NCBI RefSeq assembly: GCF_038005985.1
Contig: NZ_JBBOUI010000001.1
Coordinates: 2,872,001 to 2,936,000 of the forward strand
Direction of reading: 5' to 3'
From: Solibacillus sp. FSL R7-0682
GTDB lineage: Bacteria > Bacillota > Bacilli > Bacillales_A > Planococcaceae
DNA: 64,000 bases
The notes under the pieces are model-generated. The model worked only from the letters and a program-made list of their open reading frames with translations, was not told the origin of the DNA and made no database searches. The position numbers and the translations under genes are program-made. Positions within the stretch are counted from its first letter, which is position 1. Each line of letters opens with the position of its first letter. Below, in pieces: positions 54,361 through 64,000 of the stretch.

Positions 54361-55410
54361 TTACTTGCCCTCCTTTTTCTTTCCGAATTTCTCTAAAGCT
54401 ACTCGTAAAATATAGCCTGAAGCTACAAATAAAATAATTACTGCAATAATAATCGAAACGATTTCCTCTGGAATTCCAGCTGCGTTTGGCATGTTTAATG
54501 CACCGTATTTTAGTGATCCGAATAATGATGCACCGAATAATACACCAAGTGGGTTGTTTGCACCTAATAAGGCAACAGCAATCCCATCAAATCCAATACC
54601 TGATGCTGCGGCTTTAATCGATGCATTTTGGTACGTACCTAATGCTTCCATCGCACCACCTAAACCAGCAAATACCCCTGAAATTGTCATTGCTAATATA
54701 ATATTGCGTTTAACATTCATCCCTGCATATTCTGCAGCGTTTTTGTTAAATCCTACTGCCTTTAACTCGTAACCACGAGTCGTTTTCTCTAAAATGAACC
54801 ACATGACAACTACCATTAAAATTGCCACAATAATTCCTAAGTGAAGACTTGAGTTATCTGTAATTTCACGTAACCATTGATTACGTAATGTTGCTGACTC
54901 TAATACTGTTGGCGTTTTAAAGCCACCATCTGATAATGATTTAATTGCAGCATTCGTTAAGTAAAGCGCTGTATAGTTTAACATGATCGAAGCGATTACT
55001 TCGTGAACATGTAATTTCGCCTTTAAGAAACCAACGATGAATGCCCAGAAAGCACCCGCAGCTGCTGCAGCTAATAATGCTAAAGGTAAGTGAATAATAC
55101 GTGGTAAGCCTTCTATTGCATAGCCAACGTATGCTGCAGCTAACCAACCCATTAATAACTGACCTTCAACACCGATATTAAATAGACCTGTACGGAATGC
55201 GAATGCAACTGCAAGACCTGATAAAATATACGGTGTTATTTGTCGAATTGTATTACCAATTGAATATGCATCTCCGAAAATACCATTCCATAATGCGATA
55301 TAACCGTCAACAGCATTATAGCCACTTACTACCATAACTATCGCACCGACAATTAAACCTAAAATAACAGAAATGATAGGAACGAGAATATTTACAACAC
55401 GGTTTGACAT
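54361..55410 (-). CDS. nupP: Nucleoside ABC transporter, permease (NupP-like)
   Basis: 349 residues, BPD_transp_2 family, about nine membrane segments. Conserved stretches are FRTGLFNIGVEGQLLMGWLAA, HEVIASIMLNYTALYLTNA and GFDGIAVALLGANNPLGV. It pairs with NupQ. The ATG follows the nupO stop by one base. Confidence 0.93.
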   Translation of the reverse strand: MSNRVVNILVPIISVILGLIVGAIVMVVSGYNAVDGYIALWNGIFGDAYSIGNTIRQITPYILSGLAVAFAFRTGLFNIGVEGQLLMGWLAAAYVGYAIEGLPRIIHLPLALLAAAAAGAFWAFIVGFLKAKLHVHEVIASIMLNYTALYLTNAAIKSLSDGGFKTPTVLESATLRNQWLREITDNSSLHLGIIVAILMVVVMWFILEKTTRGYELKAVGFNKNAAEYAGMNVKRNIILAMTISGVFAGLGGAMEALGTYQNASIKAAASGIGFDGIAVALLGANNPLGVLFGASLFGSLKYGALNMPNAAGIPEEIVSIIIAVIILFVASGYILRVALEKFGKKKEGK

Positions 55411-55411
55411 T

Positions 55412-56953
55412 TTATTCGTTCCCCTCTTTCGTCGTTTTCGCTTTACGCGCTTCTCCAGCCATTAATAAGCCTAATTCCTGTTCAGATGTTTCATTCGGGT
55501 ATACTGTATCTATGATCGTGCCGTCATAAATTACAGCGATTCGGTCTGAAACGTTCATTACTTCATCTAATTCAAATGAGATTAATAATACAGCCTTCCC
55601 TTTATCACGTTGCTCAATTAAACGTGAGTGAATAAACTCAATTGCCCCTACGTCTAGACCTCGAGTAGGTAATGCGGCAATCAATAGATCCGGATCACGG
55701 TCAATTTCACGCCCGATAATCGCCTTTTGTTGATTTCCTCCAGATAAGGCACGGGCTGGCGTCATTTCTCCTTGACCTGTACGTACGTCAAATTCCTCAA
55801 TTACTTGACGGGCCTTTTCACTGATTTTGCCATAATCCATAACAAAACCTTTTGAAATAGGTTTTTGGTAATAGGTTTGAAGGGCAATATTATGCCCTAT
55901 TGGGAAATCAAGAACAAGTCCATGCTTATGACGGTCTTGTGGGATATGCCCTAAACCTGTTTCTGTAATTTCACGAGGCTTTAGGCCTGTGATATCTTTA
56001 CCGTTTAATTTGACTTTACCGCTCTTAACTTTACGTAAACCAGTAATAGCCTCGATTAACTCTGATTGACCATTTCCATCAATCCCCGCAATGCCGACTA
56101 TCTCGCCACGGCGAACAGATAAATTTAAACTCTTTACTTTTTCAATATTACGATAATCCGTAACAACTAGATTTTCTATTGTTAAAATTTCTTCGGTTGG
56201 GTGTGCTTCTGTTTTTTCTGTTTTGAATTCAACTTGACGACCAACCATTAGTTCTGCAAGCTGATCAGGGTTTGTTTCAGCAGTTACTACTGTACCAATC
56301 CCCTCCCCTTTACGAATAATCGTAACGCGGTCTGACACTTCCATAATTTCTTTAAGCTTGTGTGTAATAATAATAATCGATTTTCCTTCTTTAATCAGAA
56401 GCCTTAAAATCGCCATTAATTCCGTAATTTCTTGAGGTGTCAAAGATGCTGTAGGTTCGTCGAAAATTAAAATTTCTGCACCACGGTACAACGTTTTTAA
56501 AATTTCAACACGTTGCTGCATGCCGACAGAAATATCTTCAATTTTTGCGTACGGGTCAACATCTAAATTGTATTTTTTCGACAGATCCGCAATATCCTTC
56601 GCTGCCTCTTTAATATTGACTCTACCAAACTTTGTTGGCTCATTACCTAAAATGATATTTTCTGTAACCGTGAAGTTTTCTACTAACATGAAGTGTTGGT
56701 GTACCATCCCGATTCCTAAATCATTCGCTTTATTTGGATCAGTTATTTTCACTGAATTCCCACGTACTTTTATTTCACCAGCTTCCGGTTGATAAAGACC
56801 GAAAAGCACATTCATTAAAGTCGATTTACCTGCACCGTTTTCTCCTAGCAGTGCATGAATTTCGCCTTTTTTTAACTGGAGGGTGATATTATTATTTGCT
56901 ACAAAGTTTCCGAATTCTTTACGGATTCCGAGCATTTCAATCACATATTCCAC
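55412..56953 (-). CDS. nupO: Nucleoside ABC transporter, ATP-binding protein (NupO-like)
   Basis: About 513 residues containing two ABC domains, as in sugar and nucleoside importers. The first has GENGAGKST, the signature DISVGMQQRVEI and FDEPTASLTP. The second has GIDGNGQSEL in place of a full Walker A and LSGGNQQKAIIGRE, so only the first site is canonical. I choose the GTG at 56951-56953 (MEYVIEMLGIRKEF), which has AAGGGAG 8 bases upstream; an earlier in-frame GTG (56960-56962) overlaps the ribosome site. It is separated from the binding protein by a hairpin at 57224-57263. Confidence 0.94.
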   Translation of the reverse strand: MEYVIEMLGIRKEFGNFVANNNITLQLKKGEIHALLGENGAGKSTLMNVLFGLYQPEAGEIKVRGNSVKITDPNKANDLGIGMVHQHFMLVENFTVTENIILGNEPTKFGRVNIKEAAKDIADLSKKYNLDVDPYAKIEDISVGMQQRVEILKTLYRGAEILIFDEPTASLTPQEITELMAILRLLIKEGKSIIIITHKLKEIMEVSDRVTIIRKGEGIGTVVTAETNPDQLAELMVGRQVEFKTEKTEAHPTEEILTIENLVVTDYRNIEKVKSLNLSVRRGEIVGIAGIDGNGQSELIEAITGLRKVKSGKVKLNGKDITGLKPREITETGLGHIPQDRHKHGLVLDFPIGHNIALQTYYQKPISKGFVMDYGKISEKARQVIEEFDVRTGQGEMTPARALSGGNQQKAIIGREIDRDPDLLIAALPTRGLDVGAIEFIHSRLIEQRDKGKAVLLISFELDEVMNVSDRIAVIYDGTIIDTVYPNETSEQELGLLMAGEARKAKTTKEGNE

Positions 56954-57223
56954 TTGATTCACTCCCTTAGGCTATTATAAATTAAAGTATTTATTTAAAA
57001 TTAACACATGAAAGATTTTGTCTAAAATCTTTCATCTATTAATTTTTATATCCAACTCATTGTAAACTTCGATAATTATAAAAAAAATCCTTCTCGTATC
57101 ATTATCGTAAAAATATAACGCTTACATTTTAGTTTAGCTGAAATAACGACAAACACTTTCAAAAACACCTTACATTCTACCTAAATAGTTTGACGGAATT
57201 TTGAAAATTGTCACAAAAATCAC

Positions 57224-57263
57224 AAAATCATCATAGGAGAATAATATCCCCTATGATGATTTT
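57224..57263 (-). terminator. Perfect 14-bp hairpin between binding protein and ABC genes (likely attenuator)
   Basis: AAAATCATCATAGG (57224-57237) pairs perfectly with CCTATGATGATTTT (57250-57263). On the minus strand it is followed by GTGATTTTTG, a moderate T run. Lying inside an operon, it probably cuts transcription partly so that more binding protein than transporter is made. The remaining 57223-56954 has no gene. Confidence 0.75.
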
Positions 57264-57277
57264 CACTTCATAATGAA

Positions 57278-58372
57278 TTATTCAGGTTTTTTGTCTGAAA
57301 CTTTAATCTCACCAGAAGCAATTTTTTCTTTATATTCTTCAACTTTATCTAATACATCTTGTGGAATTGCGCCACGAGAATCTGCTAAACCAACACCATC
57401 TTCAGCTAAACCGTAAACAGTTGTTGTACCACCAGGGAAATTACCTTCTTTAGCTTTTGTAGCGATATCAATTACAGCGTTGTTAACACCTTTTAACATA
57501 GAAGTTAAAGTAATGTTTGTTGAATCATTTACTTGACCTTCTGCGTATTGGTCAGCATCTACACCGATTACCCATACGTTCGCTTTAGCATCTTTTGCTT
57601 TACGCTCTTTTGCTTCTGAGAATACACCGTTACCAGTACCACCAGCAGCATGGAAGATAATATCTACACCAGATGAGTACATTGCGTTGGCAGCAATTTT
57701 ACCTTTCGAAGCATCATCAAATACACCAGTGTAGTTTACTTCGATTTTAATATCAGGGTTTACTGCTTTTGCACCTTCAATGAAACCAGCGTGGAAACGA
57801 TTAATTACTGGGATATCAACGCCACCAACGAAACCGATTTTACCTGACTGAGACATTGATGCTGCAACAACACCTGCTAAGAATGCACCCTCTTGCTCTT
57901 TGAACAAGATGTTCGCAACGTTTGGTGCGTCTGCTTCAGCATCGATTAATGCTAACATTGAATTTGGATTTTCGTTTGCTACTTCTGTAATCGCGTCACC
58001 CATCATGAAACCAACACCGAATACTAAATCGAAGTCACGACGTAATAAGTTGTTTAAGTTTGTGTTGTAGTCTGCATCTGAGTTTGATTGTAAGTAATCA
58101 AAACCGCCATCACCTTTTGATAAGCCATTGTCACCGCCGAACTTTTGAACACCTTCCCAAGCTGATTGGTTGAATGATTTGTCATCAACGCCACCAACGT
58201 CAGTTACCATTGCCACTGAGAATGCGTCACCAGATTCTTCTGTGTTTGCATCCGAACCTGAGCTGTTGTTTGAAGTGTCTTTTTCTTTTTCTTCGTCGGT
58301 ACCACATGCTGCTAAAATTGCACCAGTCGCTACTACAGATGAAATTAATAAACCTAATTTACGCTTTTTCAT
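57278..58372 (-). CDS. nupN: Bmp-family nucleoside-binding lipoprotein (NupN-like)
   Basis: 364 residues. The lipoprotein signal ends in a LAAC lipobox (C23), followed by an acidic Ser/Asn-rich linker and the BMP (Med/PnrA) purine-nucleoside-binding domain: VAMVTDVGGVDDKSFNQSAWEGV, FGVGFMMGDAI, GGVDIPVINRFHAGFIEGA and VIGVDADQYAEG. It delivers nucleosides to the NupOPQ complex. GAGGGGG precedes the ATG. The GntR gene upstream ends 61 bases earlier. Confidence 0.94.
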   Translation of the reverse strand: MKKRKLGLLISSVVATGAILAACGTDEEKEKDTSNNSSGSDANTEESGDAFSVAMVTDVGGVDDKSFNQSAWEGVQKFGGDNGLSKGDGGFDYLQSNSDADYNTNLNNLLRRDFDLVFGVGFMMGDAITEVANENPNSMLALIDAEADAPNVANILFKEQEGAFLAGVVAASMSQSGKIGFVGGVDIPVINRFHAGFIEGAKAVNPDIKIEVNYTGVFDDASKGKIAANAMYSSGVDIIFHAAGGTGNGVFSEAKERKAKDAKANVWVIGVDADQYAEGQVNDSTNITLTSMLKGVNNAVIDIATKAKEGNFPGGTTTVYGLAEDGVGLADSRGAIPQDVLDKVEEYKEKIASGEIKVSDKKPE

Positions 58373-58433
58373 TAATAAGTCCCCCTCAAAGGTAATTGTA
58401 ATTAGCAGGAATTAAATAATCGTATTATTTGTT

Positions 58434-59162
58434 CTACACCCGTTTTCGTACTACATGGAAGCTGAATTTATCAGCTCTAAAATAATTTTTTGAATAAAGT
58501 ACCACGCGATCATTTTCATCATAATGTAATTGTTTTAATACGAGTAAAGCTGTTTCTGGACCACATTTCAAAATCGGTGAGACCTCGTCATGGAATCCAA
58601 TTGGATCAATATACGTTACAGCATACGCAACACGAATATTGCCCGTTTGCTCTAATGCAGAAAAAATTGATACATCCTGATTACTTATAAATTCTTTTGG
58701 TAAAAGATTCGCTGGTACACGGTCAATACAATAGACTACCGGCTCATTATCAGCCGTTCTTACACGTTCAATCATGATAACATTGTCATCCATGTCAGTT
58801 TGGAAGCGCTCAACATCGTCTTCCGTCGCAGCTTCTTCCGTTGCACTTATAAAAATTGTGCCTGGTTTCATACCTGCGTTTTCAATCATCGAAGATACAC
58901 TTGATAAATGTTCAATCCCAGAACTAAAGACCGGTTTTGGATTAACAAATGTACCAACTCCATGACGACGGACGATAATATTTTCTTCTTCCAATAGTCG
59001 AAGTGCTTCACGTAAAGTGGCACGACTTACACCAAGTGTTTTTGATAGTTCAAATTCAGATGGTAATTTTTCATTTTCACGATAAATCCCTTTGTCGATA
59101 TCTGATTTTAATCGATCGATCACTTGTAAGTATAAATGACGATGATCCGCTTTAATTGACAA
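58434..59162 (-). CDS. ymfC: GntR/HutC-family transcriptional regulator (YmfC)
   Basis: 242 residues: an N-terminal winged helix ([40 protein letters not shown], broken here only by length rules into known motifs such as [15 protein letters not shown]) and a C-terminal UTRA ligand-binding domain. The start is TTG (59160-59162), preceded by GGTGGTGAT. Immediately upstream of the nucleoside transporter, it is a natural candidate for its regulator. The ligand is unknown. Standing between spoIIIE and the next operon is its standard position in Bacillales. Confidence 0.93.
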   Translation of the reverse strand: MSIKADHRHLYLQVIDRLKSDIDKGIYRENEKLPSEFELSKTLGVSRATLREALRLLEEENIIVRRHGVGTFVNPKPVFSSGIEHLSSVSSMIENAGMKPGTIFISATEEAATEDDVERFQTDMDDNVIMIERVRTADNEPVVYCIDRVPANLLPKEFISNQDVSIFSALEQTGNIRVAYAVTYIDPIGFHDEVSPILKCGPETALLVLKQLHYDENDRVVLYSKNYFRADKFSFHVVRKRV

Positions 59163-59366
59163 ATAGTATCACCACCATAACATAGAGATCAGACATCTGA
59201 TGTACAACATTCCTACTAATTCGTCAATAATATAACACTTTCAACTAAAAAAGAAAACATATTTATAGAAATGTGTTATCTAAAAGTGAATTTTAAGCGA
59301 ATTTATTGAAAATTGTACAGAAAAAAATATAATCTGAAAACTCTTTTTTTTATGAATGATTGATCA

Positions 59367-61676
59367 TTAGTGTCGACTAACTAGCACTTGACGCGGCTTA
59401 CTGCCATCTGGCGGTCCGACAATTCCACGTTGTTCCATTTGATCTATAATTCGGGCAGCTCGTGAATATCCAATACGGAAGCGACGTTGTAACATCGAAA
59501 CAGATGCTGTTTGCATTTCTATTATTAATTGCACTGCATCGTCAAATATTTCATCTGTATCATCTAACTCTACAATCGGCTCATCGGTTGGAATCATTTC
59601 TTCCTCATATTGCACCTTTTGCTGTTGAATTACATTATCTATTACCTTTTCTACCTCCGCATCACTTACAAATGCCCCTTGTACACGAACAGGTTTTGAA
59701 GCACCCGCTGGTAAGTACAACATATCTCCCCGTCCTAATAATCGTTCTGCTCCGCCCATATCTAAAATTGTTCGAGAATCAACTGAAGAGGAAACAGCAA
59801 AAGCAATTCTAGAAGGGATATTGGCCTTTATAATCCCAGTAATGACATCAACTGACGGACGTTGGGTTGCAATTATTAGATGAATTCCTGCCGCGCGGGC
59901 CATTTGGGCAAGGCGTGTAATTGCATCTTCGACTTCACTGGAAGCAACCATCATTAAATCAGCTAACTCGTCCACAATCACGACAATGTAAGGAAGCTTC
60001 GGTTGTTCCTCCTCGGCTTCTTCATTATGTTTTTGAATATGGTCATTATAGCCTTCAATATTGCGTGTCCCTGACATAGAAAACAAATCATATCGACGTT
60101 CCATTTCTGAAACAACTTTTTGTAATGCCTGTGCCGCTTTCCTTGCATCGGTAACAACTGGTGCTAGTAAATGTGGAATGCCATTATAAACACTTAGTTC
60201 AACCATTTTCGGATCAATCATCATCATACGTACTTCTGATGGTTTTGCTCGCATAATGATTGACACAATAATGCCATTAATACATACACTTTTCCCACTA
60301 CCTGTTGAGCCAGCAACTAATAAGTGTGGCATTTTATTTAATTCAGCTGAGATTGCTTGTCCTGTTACATCTCGTCCTAAACTTACGAGCAATTTGGACT
60401 CAACTTTGAACATTTCATTCGCCTCGATAACTTCTCGTAAAGTTACTATCGCTATTTCACTATTTGGTACTTCAATACCAACTGCTGATTTACCAGGTAT
60501 TGGTGCTTCAATTCGGATATCCTTTGCTGCTAGTGCAAGTGCTAAATCGTCCTGTAAGCTTACAATTTTGCTCACTTTCACGCCAATATCTGGCATTACT
60601 TCATATTTTGTAACTGCTGGCCCTAAATGAACCTGCGTTACTCTTGCTTTAACACCAAAACTCATAAACGTTTGTTCCAGTTTTTTCGCATTGGATTGAA
60701 TCACAGAATATTCGCCACTTTGATCATGCCCAGGTGGTGCATTTAATAGTTGTATCGATGGTAATGAATAGGCTTGTTCAGTCGTTGTTTGAACTAAATT
60801 GATTGCTTCACTTGGCTGTACGTCTTCGTTTTTCGTCTCCTTCTGTTGTTCACTTTTCACCTGCTCAACAAAATTTGATATGATAGGTTGTTCATTTCGA
60901 GGAGGAGCCATAATAATTATTTGCTCTTCATCCGCTGCCTCCTCATCGAAGGGCATATCCTCTAATGATTCCTGTTGAACACGTTGAGCCCGTTGGTTTG
61001 GACTTGCATTCGTACGCTGTCTATTATTGCGTTTAGCCCTTTTCATTTTGGGCTTTAGATTAGGTGCTTTTTCTATTAATATAGGGACGAATGCTTTCCC
61101 TGTGATAAGAATAAACCCAATCGCCAGTAATACAAGGGCTGCAATTTTCGCACCTGCTGAGTCAAATAGGACATGTAGCATACTAAACAAAAATCCACCA
61201 ATCATTCCGCCACCGAGTGCATTACTACGATTTATGATGCCATCCATACTAATTAATATACGCCATGTCTCTTTTAACACCGAATTGGAAATTAGAGCAT
61301 TCGTTGCGTATAGTTGTTCAAAAAGCATACTATGACTAAAAATTGTTAAACTTGCTCCAACAAATAAAACGCCATATACAATTCGTTTCTTAAATGCAAC
61401 GCCTCTTCTTCGTACCATCAACATACCGGCAATTAAAAAACATAGTAATGGCACAATAAAGTGCAAATTACCGAAGAAAAATAAGGCGAGGGAGTGTGTC
61501 CATCTTCCAACGAAACCTAGCTCAAAAAATTCGATAATGGCAAAGGCAATCAGGAGTAATCCTATTATTTCATAGGCAAGTGGATGAAGCTCTTTCGGAT
61601 TGCTTTTTGCTTTCGTTTTTGGCTTTGCTTTAGATTTCGATTTTGATTTTGTATTTCGTTCCAAAACTTTGTTCAC
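59367..61676 (-). CDS. spoIIIE: DNA translocase SpoIIIE (FtsK/SpoIIIE family)
   Basis: 769 residues. Four N-terminal membrane segments (about 33-175) are followed by a charged linker, the RecA-like motor (Walker [12 protein letters not shown]; Walker [13 protein letters not shown]) and the C-terminal gamma winged helix ([20 protein letters not shown]). It pumps the chromosome across the sporulation septum. The start may be the GTG at 61674-61676 or the TTG four codons later, for which AGGTG is better placed. In B. subtilis tepA lies between rnjB and spoIIIE; it is absent here. The 200 bases after the stop hold no gene. Confidence 0.95.
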   Translation of the reverse strand: MNKVLERNTKSKSKSKAKPKTKAKSNPKELHPLAYEIIGLLLIAFAIIEFFELGFVGRWTHSLALFFFGNLHFIVPLLCFLIAGMLMVRRRGVAFKKRIVYGVLFVGASLTIFSHSMLFEQLYATNALISNSVLKETWRILISMDGIINRSNALGGGMIGGFLFSMLHVLFDSAGAKIAALVLLAIGFILITGKAFVPILIEKAPNLKPKMKRAKRNNRQRTNASPNQRAQRVQQESLEDMPFDEEAADEEQIIIMAPPRNEQPIISNFVEQVKSEQQKETKNEDVQPSEAINLVQTTTEQAYSLPSIQLLNAPPGHDQSGEYSVIQSNAKKLEQTFMSFGVKARVTQVHLGPAVTKYEVMPDIGVKVSKIVSLQDDLALALAAKDIRIEAPIPGKSAVGIEVPNSEIAIVTLREVIEANEMFKVESKLLVSLGRDVTGQAISAELNKMPHLLVAGSTGSGKSVCINGIIVSIIMRAKPSEVRMMMIDPKMVELSVYNGIPHLLAPVVTDARKAAQALQKVVSEMERRYDLFSMSGTRNIEGYNDHIQKHNEEAEEEQPKLPYIVVIVDELADLMMVASSEVEDAITRLAQMARAAGIHLIIATQRPSVDVITGIIKANIPSRIAFAVSSSVDSRTILDMGGAERLLGRGDMLYLPAGASKPVRVQGAFVSDAEVEKVIDNVIQQQKVQYEEEMIPTDEPIVELDDTDEIFDDAVQLIIEMQTASVSMLQRRFRIGYSRAARIIDQMEQRGIVGPPDGSKPRQVLVSRH

Positions 61677-61785
61677 CTACTTTGTAATGTAAAAATTGAT
61701 GCGATCTTAAACGATTTTATAATCATTCAATTATTAGGACGTACTTCCCTATCATTTTACTGCATTTTATTTGAATGTTAGAGAA

Positions 61786-61825
61786 AAGAGGGTTTTCTTA
61801 CACCATATGGCAAGAAAACCCTCTT
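61786..61825 (-). terminator. Terminator of rnjB
   Basis: Perfect 14-bp stem AAGAGGGTTTTCTT (61786-61799) / AAGAAAACCCTCTT (61812-61825), 12 bases beyond the rnjB stop. The T run on the minus strand is short, so termination may be partial. Confidence 0.8.
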
Positions 61826-61837
61826 AAGTTGAAGTGC

Positions 61838-63505
61838 TTAATATTCCATAATAATTGGAATAATCATTGGACGGCGCTTCGTTTTTTGGAATAAATATTG
61901 ATTTAGTGTATCACGAATTTCTTGTTTAATGTTTGTCCATTCAAAAGTATCTTTTCCTACATACTTTTCAATAACCTCACGCGCGATGTCAGATGCTTCT
62001 TCCATTAGTTGCTCTGATTCACGTACATAAACAAATCCGCGTGATAAAATTTCTGGACCTGAGGCAATTTTCTTTTGTGCTCTATTTAATGTCACAACTA
62101 CAATGAAAATACCATCTTGTGATAATAATTTACGATCTCTTAACACGATATTGCCAACATCTCCAACACCAATGCCGTCAATTAATACGTTACCAGCTTG
62201 TACACGACCTGTCATACGCATTTTACCGTTTTTATATTCAACAATATCGCCTTTATCTGCGATAAAAATTTGTGATTTTTGTAAGCCTACTTCTTGTGCT
62301 AACTTAGAGTGTGCAATTAACATGCGATACTCCCCTTGAATCGGCACGAAATATTTTGGCTTCATGAAGTTCAGCATTAATTTTAAATCTTCTGCACTAC
62401 CATGCCCTGATACGTGGACTTTCTTGTTTGACGTCATGATTGTTGCACCAGCTTTAGCTAGTTGGTTCATTGTATTATACATTTGAACCTCCATGCTAGG
62501 AGATGGTGTAAATGTAATTAATACTGTATCGGTATTTCTAATTTTGACATCACGGTGGTGTTTACGCACAATTTTATCAAGTGCATCAAGTGGTTCACCT
62601 TTATTACCCGTTGCCATAATAATAATTTCATCATCTTCATATTTATGAATTTCATTAACAGGTATAATTGTATCTTCATCAATTTCTAAATACCCTAAGT
62701 TAACACCAATATCTACAATTTTTTCTAACGATTTGCCGACAACAGCTACTTTACGGTAAGATGCTGCTGCTTGCTTAAATACTTGTTGAACACGAATAAA
62801 GTTAGAAGCATAAAGTGCAATAATAATTCGACCTGGTGCCGAATGGAATGTTTTTTGTAATTCCTCGGCAATAACGGCTTCACTTGTAGTATAACCTGGA
62901 CGTTCTGCTTCAATCGATTCTGATAACAGCATAAATACGCCTTCTTCACCAAGCATTGCCATTTTCGCTAAATCTGGTTTAAATTTACCTGTAGCGGATT
63001 GGTCAAACTTGAATTCTCCCGTATGCACGATTGCTCCTTCTGAAGTGTGGAACACAATTCCTAATGAATCTGGAATACTATGTGTTGTATGGAAGAATGT
63101 CACATAAGTCGAGTTAAAGTTCATACGACTATTGCTCGTTACTTCGAAAAACTTCACCTGATAAGGAGCAGGTAATTCTTTTAAATGCTCTTTTGCTAAA
63201 GCAATTGTTAATTTCGAACCGTACACAGGTGCTTTAACTTTCTTTAATACATATGCAATCGAGCCAATTGCATCTTCATGTCCGTGGGTTAAGAAAATCC
63301 CTTTAACACGCTCTTTATTTTCTTCCAGATAAGTGATATCTGGGATTACGATATCAATTCCAAGCATTTCGTCCTCTGGGAACATAAGCCCACTGTCTAC
63401 TACGAATAGCTCTTCGTCAATTTCGATTACATACATTGATTTTCCGATTTCGCCAACTCCACCTAATGGAATGACACGGATTAGTTCATTTTTTGATTTT
63501 GTCAC
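61838..63505 (-). CDS. rnjB: Ribonuclease J2
   Basis: A metallo-beta-lactamase/beta-CASP RNase, 555 residues from the GTG at 63503-63505 (AGGAGG 7 bases upstream), exactly the usual length; the frame opens 12 codons earlier without a ribosome site. The metal motif reads H74-G-H76-E-D78-A79, where RNase J1 has His at 79, so a key residue is changed. RNase J2 proteins are known for weak activity and act in complex with J1. Motifs SGHGSAEDL and PIQGEYRMLIAH of the beta-CASP core are intact. It follows dapA, the standard order. Confidence 0.93.
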   Translation of the reverse strand: MTKSKNELIRVIPLGGVGEIGKSMYVIEIDEELFVVDSGLMFPEDEMLGIDIVIPDITYLEENKERVKGIFLTHGHEDAIGSIAYVLKKVKAPVYGSKLTIALAKEHLKELPAPYQVKFFEVTSNSRMNFNSTYVTFFHTTHSIPDSLGIVFHTSEGAIVHTGEFKFDQSATGKFKPDLAKMAMLGEEGVFMLLSESIEAERPGYTTSEAVIAEELQKTFHSAPGRIIIALYASNFIRVQQVFKQAAASYRKVAVVGKSLEKIVDIGVNLGYLEIDEDTIIPVNEIHKYEDDEIIIMATGNKGEPLDALDKIVRKHHRDVKIRNTDTVLITFTPSPSMEVQMYNTMNQLAKAGATIMTSNKKVHVSGHGSAEDLKLMLNFMKPKYFVPIQGEYRMLIAHSKLAQEVGLQKSQIFIADKGDIVEYKNGKMRMTGRVQAGNVLIDGIGVGDVGNIVLRDRKLLSQDGIFIVVVTLNRAQKKIASGPEILSRGFVYVRESEQLMEEASDIAREVIEKYVGKDTFEWTNIKQEIRDTLNQYLFQKTKRRPMIIPIIMEY

Positions 63506-63645
63506 TTTGTTTCCTCCTAAAATGTTCCGAACAGCAACCACTTAAGATTCATTATACGGTGAGAATGGCGTTAGTACAAATAAAAAAAGTGTTTTTCTAT
63601 TTGATCAGAAAAATCCTAACCGTATACTATGTGTTTTTAAATAAG

Positions 63646-63686
63646 GACGAAAAAAAATGACCGCCAACTACGAGCATTGGCGGTCA
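63646..63686 (-). terminator. Rho-independent terminator of dapA
   Basis: Perfect 10-bp stem TGACCGCCAA (63658-63667) / TTGGCGGTCA (63677-63686), loop of 9. It is followed on the minus strand by a run of T (complement of about 63651-63657). It begins 8 bases after the dapA stop. Confidence 0.92.
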
Positions 63687-63694
63687 CTATATAT

Positions 63695-64000
63695 TTAGAT
63701 ATTTTGCAAGGCACGGAACTTTTCTGCCTTCGCTTGATACGTTTCCCAAATTTCATCGAATGCAGCCTTTTCTTCAGGTAGCATTTCCATCATTGGCATT
63801 CGCACATCTAACGTGTCAAAACCAAGCTTCGTCATCGCATATTTAATTGGCGATGGGTTTGGCTGTGCGAATAATGCGCGAACAAGTGGAAGTAAGGCAC
63901 GGTGAATTTGCGCTGCCTCTTGATGACGCCCTTCTTCAAATGCTCGAATCATTTGCTGCATATCCTTTCCAATTACATGAGACGCAACAGAAATAATGCC
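63695..64000 (-). CDS. dapA: 4-hydroxy-tetrahydrodipicolinate synthase, C-terminal part (runs off the window)
   Basis: The last 101 codons of DapA, which condenses pyruvate and aspartate semialdehyde in lysine and dipicolinate synthesis. The visible part begins GIISVASHVIGKDMQQMI, a conserved segment of the TIM barrel's last strands. It continues through the C-terminal helices (FAQPNPSPIKYAM; LDVRMPMMEMLPEEKAAF). The Schiff-base lysine lies outside the window. It is followed by a terminator and rnjB, as in B. subtilis. Confidence 0.95.
   Translation of the reverse strand, partial: GIISVASHVIGKDMQQMIRAFEEGRHQEAAQIHRALLPLVRALFAQPNPSPIKYAMTKLGFDTLDVRMPMMEMLPEEKAAFDEIWETYQAKAEKFRALQNI

Overview
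The window reads as a chromosomal segment of a low-GC, endospore-forming member of the Bacillales. The spoVS and spoIIIE genes, AAGGAGG-type ribosome binding sites, frequent TTG/GTG starts and the Bacillus-like order of housekeeping genes all support this. Features that differ from Bacillus subtilis (korAB beside spoVS, a nup-type transporter beside ymfF, no tepA) fit a Lysinibacillus/Solibacillus-like Planococcaceae genome, but the genus is an inference. Nearly every gene is on the minus strand, so transcription runs from high to low coordinates.

Right part (about 39.6-64 kb, core): dapA (partial), rnjB, spoIIIE, a GntR regulator (ymfC), a Bmp/nup-type nucleoside ABC transporter, the M16 peptidase pair ymfF/ymfH, ymfI, ymfJ, ymfK, rodZ, pgsA, cinA, recA (LexA box and sigma-A promoter visible), rny and ymdB. 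A CpsB/YwqE-type tyrosine phosphatase and a VanZ-like gene sit between rny and ymdB.

Middle (about 9.3-39.1 kb, accessory): a large Wzx/Wzy-type surface polysaccharide locus occupies the space between ymdB and spoVS, which are neighbours in B. subtilis. From promoter-proximal to distal it encodes an LCP ligase, GalE (no canonical start codon in frame before the NAD motif), a membrane 4,6-dehydratase, an initiating sugar transferase, the CapE-CapF-CapG route to UDP-L-FucNAc with a matching glycosyltransferase, further glycosyltransferases, Wzy and Wzx. A dTDP-amino-sugar block follows (GNAT acetyltransferase, DegT aminotransferase, WbqC-like protein, RmlA, RmlB). Last come a lipoprotein hydrolase of the CocE family, a Pgi, a KAS III-like enzyme, a dedicated acyl carrier protein, a left-handed beta-helix acyltransferase, and the Wzz-like/tyrosine-kinase pair. 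The FabH-like/ACP/acyltransferase group suggests that a sugar carries an unusual acyl group made inside the locus. This is the most distinctive part of the window.

Left part (1-9.2 kb): spoVS, korA-korB, a decayed ISL3-family element carrying a nested palindromic repeat, a chemoreceptor, a small unknown gene, then hemW, hrcA (CIRCE operator and promoter visible) and the start of grpE. The usual neighbours miaB (after korB) and lepA (before hemW) are missing, so the stretch from about 2.6 to 5.9 kb looks like a rearrangement junction. No tRNA, rRNA, CRISPR array or prophage was seen.
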